Source: Diplodia intermedia (taxonomy: Eukaryota; Ascomycota; Dothideomycetes; Botryosphaeriales; Botryosphaeriaceae). From it: a DNA stretch of 64,000 bases. The notes under the pieces were generated by a model. It was given only the letters and a program-made list of their open reading frames with translations, ran no database searches and was not told the origin of the DNA. Below are positions 55,901 through 64,000 of this stretch, in pieces (the stretch's first letter is position 1; every line of letters starts with the position of its first letter). The stretch is taken from positions 558,001 to 622,000 of the forward strand of contig JAKEKT010000001.1 of assembly GCA_021495925.1 (NCBI GenBank), given 5' to 3'. The translations under genes were made by a program, and so were the position numbers.

Positions 55901-58669
55901 ACAAGGTAGGTTTCGATTAATGAGTTGGTTTGCGCAAAATCCGGTACTTCACAAGCCAGGACTTGCTTTTCAGAAACTGCAAGGCGTTGCTCCTTATGTG
56001 GGAGCTTGAGTGGGGGGCGGGCAATAGAAAGCTGTACGGGCCTGCAGGAACGTATTCATGCTTGATATCATGGACTTTTGCCTGGACGATCGGCAGACGC
56101 TCTCAGATCAGAACCCGATCCAAGCACAATCCACGGCGGATGGCTAGGAGCGCTGAGCAATCAAGCTATATAGCCGGCATTGAACTGAAACAGGCTCTCG
56201 ACGCTTGGAACCCACCATACCCGAGGGCTCGGGCACCGCCACTTAGAACTATTGAGTCTTGACCGCGTCTAAGGGGTATCAGATTCCTCATAGAGCACAG
56301 ACTTCGGATTTTCGTGCTCGTCCGAGGCAGCGGAGTCTTCGGAATTCCGCGTCATGTTCTATCGTTGCTATAGTGTAAGCGTACTACCAGGAAGGCAAAA
56401 GGCGGGTAGACCTAGGACAGATGCTGCGGCAACTCTACGCCGCCGGTCTGATTCTTTCGATCACGATGGAGATAATAAAGGAGGCCGTGCTTGAACGGGT
56501 GCACGAAAGTAGCAGATCCGGTGTTGCGAATGCCGCTTGTTTGACACCTAGGAACACGGGTATTCTTGTTCGTCTGTTTCCTCTACCTCGATCGATATAA
56601 GCGATTCAGCCGCATGGGGGCGACTGGTGATTAGAACGATCCAGTGCTCTGCAAATCACCGAAGTCGAGGCAAAGCCGACTCACCGGAAGGAGCCACTGT
56701 GGAGCCCGAGTTATCGGCCTGGATACCGGGCAAAGCCACTTCGGGACGCCGTGTCCAGGCAGCAAAGCTATGACCGTGCAGCTTTCGGCGCGCGCGATCG
56801 TCTGCCCACTGAATCTAACGGGAGCACGGCCTACAGATCGCAACTGCCCGAGTTGGCCCCACAGCACAGCCTTGGGGGCTGCCGTGTGCTGCGCAAGCAT
56901 GAGGTCGGAACCAAAACAACGAGACGGGCTTGCCTCGCGCGACGCTGAAGGCCCGGTCCCTTTGGAGACTTGTAGCGCAGGAAGAATCCTGCTGTGGCAA
57001 CCGCGCCCCCAACGCGGGTCGAACATACCGCTCTACTGTTGCATGATGCAGCAGATCTCCGCGGATAGCCTCGCGTAGTACAAGCTGGATCGGTGACACT
57101 GTGCAGCAAAATCCAGATGCCTGTGGGCATTCGGCGTCCCGAGGCCGGCTAGGACGCCGCGCTGTAGTCTGGTCGAGCGACTGGGCGGATGTAGATGATT
57201 GTCTGCTCTCGAAGCCAGCGTAGACGCGGGAAGCAGCGAGACATGCGAACAAGGCACAGATCGTAGGCAGATGACTCCGTGGCGTGGAACACCTCATCAC
57301 CGAGAGCGGAAGCGGTCTCCGGAGCACACTCCAGGCTCACTCCAATTTGTAATTCTTTCTCAGTGGCGATTGAAGATCGCCAGCCCCTCTGATCTGGGTG
57401 GGCGGCCAACCATCGCACCTGGCTCCGTTGCAGATAAACAAGAGGGTTTGTTCGGCCGACCGCGGAGCAGAGACTTGGCGACGAAGTCCAGACGGAGACG
57501 AGGGTGATAGCCGTGCGGAGGGTCGGCACTGGCAGCACTGTGCCCTAATAGAAGCTGCTGCTGGCCAGGCCCGTCACGGCACAGCGAATAGGAAGGCCCG
57601 GGAGAGGGTTGGGACTTACCGTGGGAATAGAAGACGCGCCGGTCGGTCGAAGCTGTCCTCAGCCCCTCAGGACGGGGCCAGTGCCGGGGACAATGCGCAC
57701 ACACGAGGGTACAGCTGCCACAGGGCACGGCCAGACAAGCTTTCCGGGCTGCCCACGGTGCTGTACTGCGTGCTGTGCCGCGGCACGACTGGTGGGCTCC
57801 CGAGGCGAGGGCAGGCCGAGGGCGGGCTGCTGGACTCGGTCAGTACTCGTGCTAGGAGCGCAAACACCAGCGTTAGTAGGGGCCGGACCGGGCGTGAAAC
57901 CCCGCAACAGCTCCTCTTCAAGACAACGGCAGAGCGATCGGGCGGCGGGCGCGGGCGTGGCTCCGGCCCTTCTTATCGTCTGGCCCGCCGTTGAGGCCAC
58001 TGACGCGCGCCTCATACCGCCATCGCGCCCCACTAGCCCCTGCCGTCGTTCTCAGCGCCAGTAGTGCCGGACCCAGCAGTGCTCCCTCCTGCCACCCGGC
58101 TCGTACCGCCCAAACAGATCCCTCCGCTAGCCTACCCGCCAGACAACCCACACACCCATCTCGTTTGAAGCGTGCGCGCCTGCTGTTGACCTGCCCCCCC
58201 AATCGCCGTCTTGGACCCCAGCACCGCGGCCATGACCAGACGGCCGGCCGCTCATCAAAACTAATGCGACAGGCTTTCCGCCTGGGAACTGAGAATTGCT
58301 AAGCATCGTGGACCCCATTGCCTCCTTCTCTACCAAAGCCCGCCCCCACCAACACAGCTCATGCTTCTTTGCCCAAATCATCCATCGCCCCGTCCCGTCA
58401 CTCGTGCGTCCGTTCCCGGTGCCTTGTTGCGGCACAATCCAGTAGCCATTATGCTTCTCTGCTGGCCTTCTCCTTTTGGCCGATGCCAGCCAGGGGATAT
58501 GGAAGGCCCCCCGGGAGCTGTATGATGCCTGCTGCCATCTCCTGCCAGTGATCCCGCCCGGTCGCCAAGGAGGGCTAAGGAAGTCTATTTTGATAACTTG
58601 GTCATGGAGCCTTTGGGGCGATCGGAATTGCGAACATTCACCCGCCCTCCATGGCGTCCCCGACTAGCA
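52936..58669. other. 5.7-kb gene-poor region
   Basis: No recognisable gene on either strand. The open frames (e.g. 53160-53762, 57398-57994) are GC-driven and have no motif. No obvious repeat pair was seen. It could hold non-coding RNA, lineage-specific genes with many introns, or a decayed element. Confidence 0.4.
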
Positions 58670-61545
58670 TCATCTGTACTGTTTGTCTGGAGGCACAGCA
58701 TCAAGCTCGTCGTGCCGCAGTTGGCTCTGCGGCTGCTCCAGTCGCCAATGCCCCCACCCCTCGTCGCTCGGCGAGAGGAAGTCCATCTGCCCAGCGTGCG
58801 CGCTGCTCTCGGCAAACCCGGGGAAATGCGAGAAGCTCATTCGAGACGTGTCCGGCATCTGCGATGTCGCCGTAACCCATGCGTTCGGCGCCAAATTTCC
58901 GTACATGGCAGGCGCCGAGCCTGGCAGGGACGAGCCACCCACATCCAACTGGCTGTCCTGGCTCGGAAAGGGCCACGCGCTGAGATCGCCTTGCGAAGGG
59001 AAGAGTCCGTTAGCTTCGTTGATAGCTGAGTCAGGATGACTGTCCGGTAGCGACGCGATACTACCCACGCTCAATCGCACTTGAGACATCGAGCCTGATC
59101 CTTCCGATCTTCGCATCGGCGGCGTTGGCCGGTGATCGGGCCGTTGCCTTCGTTTGGGGGCACTCTGGACCGTGTCCTCCTCAGTGCTCTGGCGCGATGC
59201 CGGCACGACGGAAGCCTCCCGCTGCGGGCTTGACTGTGATATCTCGGCTAAGACGTGCTGGAGGACGAGACACATGCGTTCCGCTGGCGCAAAGATGGCA
59301 GACATCTCTTGGAGCGATACGGCCATGCACTTCAGGTACTTCAGGATCTGGTTGCGCTCTTTGACATCCTTGACAAAAGCAAGGTCTGCGACCAGCGTTG
59401 TGCAAGCAACCCCCTGTTGGATGTTAGCCCTGGGCTTCCGGCTGTTGCATCCGCCACGCACTTACCGCAGTTTGCATTGCGGCGCAGAAAATCTGCTTGG
59501 CACTAAACCGCTGTCTGTAATGCCAGAAATTCTTGACAACGGCTATTGCGTGGCCGGTGCAAGCTTTGCGAGCCGACGCAACAACGGCATCTCCGGACAG
59601 GTCTTTGGCTTCTGGCGACACCGAGTCTTCGTAGCGCGCAAAAGGTCGCCGGATTTGGATGTGAACTGAATGGTACTGCTGGTGCAAGACGAAGAAAGAT
59701 CTGGGGGCCGTTTGGATATTTGCCAACTCCCATTTCAACGCTTCCGGTAACCGAGAATACCAGCCATTCAATTCCCGGTCCAGAGCAACCAAGGACCTGT
59801 AGTCAGTGCGGTCGAAACTTCCACCTGCCACCGCAGTCGCCTCCCTATTTTCCGCCGCCTTGCCTGCAATCTCCATCAGATCGATCAGCGCCTCATAGAT
59901 CTGGGTCTCGAGGGATAGCTCTGGCCCGTTGGGCAGACAGGTGCCGAGCCGCTCGAACCGCTTGGCCAGGGTATAGACCTCCAGGTCGGAGCTCTTTATC
60001 GCCGTCGGTCTGCCCAGGAACAAAGACCAGTACTTGTCAAAGATCACACTACACGACGTCAGCATGAGACGGAGGCAAAGGCTGCAGGGAATCATACCAG
60101 GCCCATAAGGTCATGTGCCGTACATCGACCTCGCGCTCTGACAGCCCCGACGAGCGCGTTTCTAGGTGGAGGCCAATGTCAAAAGCTAACCTAACGCCCA
60201 TGCCAGAGTAGAGCCAGCCGGTGTGGTCGCGTCCCACGCTACATTCGCAGTTCGCAAGGAGGAGGAGTGCTTGGACTTGGGGTATCCCGCCTGGTCTTTC
60301 TAGCTCAACATCGAGCATAAACTTTGCCTCGCGGTGGAAAGTACTCTCTCTCGGCTCCAGCGCAATTCTTTGGATGTCAGATCGAGTTTTGTCGGCATAG
60401 CGAAAGCCGACAGCAAGAATACAGATGTGGAGGAAAGGAGAGTAGAAGTGCGGTGAGCCATGCTCGTAGTCTTCTAGGAAAGCGTCTTTGTGGATGACGT
60501 GCAGAACGGCATTGAAATGTTCCCAAAATAGATCCATGAGGTACTCATGCGTCTCCTGCGAGAGCAGTCGGATCGTCTTGGTGGCTCGCCGTGCGTGCTC
60601 CACAACGTCCGAGGACTTGGAAGCTGTCGCCTTGTCTGACGGAAGGTGGCAGTTCATGAGTGAGCCAAAGAAGCGCACGCTTCCACTGGTTTGGTCGATG
60701 CCCAGATGGCCCTTTGGGGCGAGCAGCTGACTGACCAGACTCTGGCTCTCGTCCGCCGGGTCCAGCAGGCGCGGAGAGGAAGCGGTTCGCGCGGCATACA
60801 GAAAAGGAACAGACTGGTCTGCGGCGTCGTCTGACTCGCTGAAGGAGGCATTGTCGAAGTGAGGCGGTTGGGCGGGCTCCTGGCGAGAGTCGTTTGCGCG
60901 TCCAGGCTGCGGTTCCTCCGATCCAGGAAGTCCAGGCCTGATGCGTGGAGGGTGGATGACGGGTGGCGGCTCTTCTCCTTTACTCCTGAGCAGCTCCTCC
61001 AGCACGGCGATCCGTTCCGTCAAAGAGGCCACATAGGCGCGAGATATCGGCCTACGAAGGGAGTCAGAGGATGCTCGTCACTGGGAGCATGGCTGCAGAA
61101 AGACTTACTTGCGGCGCTCATCGTCGTTCCGGATGATGCATTCGGCGCCGGTGCGCTTGCAGTTGAAACACTCGGTCTCACCAGGGCGCACCACGCACTG
61201 GAGGGAACGGTCAGCACGCAGGACGGTTGAGGAGGCAGGGGAGGCACGGACGCGGATGCGGCGGTCGCGACAGGAGGCACAGGCTATGGAAGCGCGATGG
61301 CGGGGCCGCTTGCTCGAGGCGGCCTGTTGGTGGTGGTGGGAATCGACGGGTGCCGCAAAGGCGGCCGTGTCGGGGCTGGCTTGTGAGGTTTGCATATCCT
61401 GGGAAGGCGCTCCTGGAGTGGGCTGGAGGGCTGACAGCTGGGCGGGCTGGGGCGTAGCTATACAACAATGCGGCTCGGGGTGCGTCGCCACCATCTGCTG
61501 ACGGTCCTGGTTCACACGCGGCGGGGCCCCATGGGGGGATGTCAT
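58670..61545 (-). CDS. Zn(II)2Cys6 transcription factor with fungal-TF domain
   Basis: Exons on the minus strand: 61545-61252, 61197-61109, 61051-60098, 60048-59466 and 59413-58670; all four introns (49-57 nt) are in phase, 887 residues. The binuclear zinc cluster is split by the first intron: CASCRDRRIR then CVVRPGETECFNCKRTGAEC, i.e. CX2CX6CX8CX2CX6C at residues 89-118. A dimerisation coiled coil follows (LTERIAVLEELLRSKGEE). The middle-homology region of the PF04082 type contains GHLGIDQTSGSVRFFGSL, FLHICILAVGFRYADKTRSD and GWLYSGMGVRLAFDIGLHLE. The C-terminus is Ser/Pro/Gln-rich and probably activating. It is nuclear, and binds CGG-type half-sites by family rule. The target pathway is not evident. 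The neighbouring peptidase is a possible target but is not shown to be one. Confidence 0.92.
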
Positions 61546-62293
61546 TGCAAAAGGCGACGCCCTGGCGGTTGGGCAAGCCTTGGGGCAGACCGAGGCGGGA
61601 GGCAGGCGAGCAGGCGCGCAGATTGGCCCTGCCCAGGTCCGGCGATCGGCGCAGTGAAGCCCGGATCTCCGCAGGCAGACAACGTGGGAGCGTTGACGGG
61701 CAGGTGGCGAGCGCAGACGCAGGGCCGCGCCGCCTCAGCGTGCCAGGACGGCCGCGCCTGACCAGGGTTGGCGGACGGCCTCCGCCCTGCTGCTGGTGCT
61801 GCGCTTCCGCCTTTAGGTTCCGCGCCGCCCGGGGCCATTCGGCTCGCTCGCCGCCCGCCTTCCATCTCGCTGCATCCACGCCCGCACACCCCAGCACCAC
61901 TGCAACAAGCTTCCCATGCCACGCGCTGCCAACAGCTCGTCGATCCCAGATCAGCCCACTTTCATGATTCATGCTGCATGCCATGCTCTACGCCTATGTA
62001 CTCGGCGCACGCCCACGCGACGCACCGCCCTTTGATCGCCCCACGTCCACAGCATCGCCACCACAAACCCACCGTCAACCTCACGCGTGCCCGCCGCCTG
62101 AACCTTAATCCAAATAAGCAGTACCGTCTCGCGTGCAATGCTTCTGGAAGGGATCGGCGAAGCTTTTGGAGTGCAATTCCACGTGGCAAAATACACGGAT
62201 GGCCTACTCTATCGTCCTTGGCTACTGCAGCCTCGCCTGCCTCGTCTCCTGGCCTAGATCGGACCCCGTCAGCTTCCACTGGCCCATCATCGG
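61546..62293. other. Gap between two minus-strand genes
   Basis: Promoter of the zinc-cluster gene and 3' flank of the peptidase. No gene supported. Confidence 0.45.
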
Positions 62294-64000
62294 TCACGGA
62301 TTCCGCTTAAACATGCCTTCATCACCGCCGCGGCGCTGAACAAACTCCGAAACCCACGTCTTCACAAATTGCGCCTCCCTCGCCTGCGCGTCTGCCACCG
62401 GCTTCGGCGGCAACTCCGTCGTTGTCTCGTTCGGGAAAAGCCCGTTCTCATCCCAATGGTGCACCGCTTTGCCCGCGATAAGGATGAACGGCTCGCTGTC
62501 CGTCGACGTCCGGTTCGGTGCAGTAAACGCATGCGGCGTTGCCGCCCGCCACGGGTCCGCCTCTCCGTCGATGATGGCGAGCCGCGGATAGCTGATGCCG
62601 TATCCGCCGTACTTGTTGATTGCCTCGACGTCTGCCGCCGTCGTGATGTTGAACGCATCTCGGCAGATGATCGCGTTGTAGTCGACGTCAATCAAACGCG
62701 AGATCAGAGGTAGCTGTGAGCTTGGCACTCCGCTCCCTGTAGGCGGAAAGGATCTTGTGAGCATATTTAGCCAACTGGCGCGGAAGAACAGCCGACTAAC
62801 CTGTTTGGAGATAACCCCACCTGTCATTGCCACCGTCAGCACCTTATCCCTGGAAGCAGCCCGGGTCGTCAGCCACTTACTGCGTGCAATACTGGTACGG
62901 CCATGCTCGCCACGTTTGCGATATGTCATCCTGGGCATAGAAAGTGGCGTTATGGTTTGAGAAGCACCCGTCCTGTGTTCCGCTACACTGGGAAACCTGC
63001 GTCAGATTTACATAGCCAATGTAGTTAAGCATCCTACTGCTGAGGCTCGAAACTTCATCGGCATACCCGCCGACGCGGAGCAGCTCCTCGACGTCCGGCT
63101 GCAGCGTAGCCGTATCGGGGTACAGTAGTGAGTCCGAAGTCAGGTTGCTACAGTACTCAAACACCGACGGATCCGACACGGCGGGATCCCAATTGAGGCT
63201 CTGCCAGCCAGCGATGCCGTAGCTCAAGACATTGGCAAAATCATCATCGTAAGTCAGGTTACCTAGACCAAAGGCGCTCTTGAGCTGATTCTTATGCTTG
63301 GTATTGTTTTGGTCGATCAGAATATTGTCCACCACGTGCGTCAGCTTCTGCAGGGTGCTAATGCAGTCCGGAGGCCCGTACAGCCTCTGGGCTTCATAAT
63401 ACTGCCAGTAGTCATAGATGGCCTCTGTGACACCCGACGAAGATATGGCACCCCAGAAGGTTTCGGGATAGAGCTTGCGAAGGAAGGCCACGAAAGCTCC
63501 GGCATAAGAGCCACCGTAAGCGATCCAGGGGGTGCTGGAAGGATCCAGGTCATGGCCTTCCAGGCCTTCGAACACGACGTGCTCCGCAAAGTATTGCGTG
63601 TCCTTCAAAGCCTGGTCAGTGGTCAAGAAGCGCAGGTTCTCGGTGGTCAGGTCCGACACGGGCCAGCTCTCGCCGTAGTAACGGTGCTCCAAGATGACGC
63701 CGAGCCCGCCAGTGGCGTTGGCTAACTGTGCGACAATGCCCTTTTGCAGATAGGGAAAACGATCCTCGCCGCTAGTTTCGCCACTTGCGAGGACAATGAC
63801 CGGGCCTCCGGGCTGATAGTACGTGGCGTCGAACCAGTAACGGAGCGGGAAGGTGCCATTGGTGTGCGGTGTGTACAAAGAATCGTTGTGGAAGTGGTCA
63901 ATCGGCACGGAAATGTTGTAGGCGGGATACAGAGCGGACGGGTCGATGTCGCGGCGGTCGAACTGGGCAGGCTCATGCAGAGCACGAATCTGGCTGGCGG
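62294..64000 (-). CDS. Serine carboxypeptidase S28 family, 5'-partial at window end
   Basis: Exons on the minus strand: beyond 64000 down to 62881, then a 20-nt microexon 62820-62801, then 62736-62294. Phases 2-1-1 restore YCTQ, WGYLQT, GSGVPS across the junctions, the expected S28 sequence. The N-terminal frame is open to the window edge, so signal peptide and start are missing. The catalytic Ser is in GGSYAG, the Asp in IIDGEADPWR and the His in KAVHHWDENG, so the triad is complete. IDHFHND, FPLRYWFDATYY and HRYYGESWPV are family hallmarks. Family knowledge: secreted or vacuolar prolyl carboxypeptidase / dipeptidyl peptidase-like enzymes acting after Pro at acid pH. Several N-glycosylation sites fit secretion. 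The apparent Met at 63908 is a GTG codon, not a start. Confidence 0.93.

Noticed and set aside
57398..58064. Overlapping long ORFs around 57.4-58.1 kb
   Set aside because: Several frames are open at once, typical of GC-rich non-coding DNA; no motif supports any of them.
62877..63908. Complete S28 gene beginning at 63908
   Set aside because: That codon is GTG within conserved sequence; the frame stays open to the window end, so the gene is 5'-partial.

Overview
The window is nuclear DNA of a filamentous ascomycete (Pezizomycotina). Dothideomycetes is my best guess, but the sequence does not prove it. The support is: short spliceosomal introns of about 47-60 nt with GTAAGN...YAG ends; typical fungal families (Zn2Cys6 regulator, small chitin synthase, GH43 arabinanase, GH18 chitinase, laccase, S28 peptidase, cyclic-nucleotide/F-box/LRR protein, DUF7053-like protein); long non-coding gaps; and one AT-rich repeat block that looks RIP-mutated. 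I rebuilt exons by joining frames at canonical splice sites and checking that phases match. No bacterial operon, CRISPR array, rRNA or convincing tRNA was seen.

Layout. 1-3.9 kb: 3' part of a full ABCB transporter. 4-9.3 kb: two neighbouring, similarly built low-complexity genes, one with CCHC zinc knuckles and one with a CCCH-like cluster, separated by tandem repeats. 9.3-22.2 kb: accessory, repeat-rich land. It holds a frameshifted retrotransposon Gag relic, scraps of BTB and cytochrome P450 genes, an intact 651-codon orphan gene, two copies of a foldback MITE-like element, a 23-bp minisatellite and an AT-rich three-copy tandem repeat. 22.2-26 kb: SSU72 (RNA polymerase II CTD phosphatase) divergent from an Nbp2-like SH3 adaptor gene.

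27.7-41.2 kb is a cell-wall and secretion block: GH43 endo-arabinanase, GH18 chitinase, chitin synthase, a bacterial-type UDP-HexNAc/UDP-Glc dehydrogenase, a Ser/Thr-rich secreted protein, a laccase and a Ted1-like GPI-remodelling phosphodiesterase. The chitinase and chitin synthase lie 165 bp apart. The chitin synthase and the dehydrogenase converge with only 14 bp between their stop codons. 41.9-53 kb is mostly housekeeping: RRP41 exosome subunit, a 978-residue cNMP-binding/F-box/LRR protein, an MJ1316-domain protein, a charged glycine-zipper protein and a DUF7053-like protein. 53-58.7 kb has no recognisable gene. 58.7-64 kb holds a five-exon Zn2Cys6 transcription factor and an S28 serine peptidase with a 20-nt microexon that runs off the window end.

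The best candidate for something new is the chitin synthase / nucleotide-sugar dehydrogenase pair. A GT2 enzyme that uses UDP-GlcNAc sits beside a WecC/WbpA-type oxidase that could make an amino-uronic acid donor. Second is the 5-9 kb pair of putative RNA-binding, low-complexity genes with a shared leader and an intron made largely of a CGC repeat.
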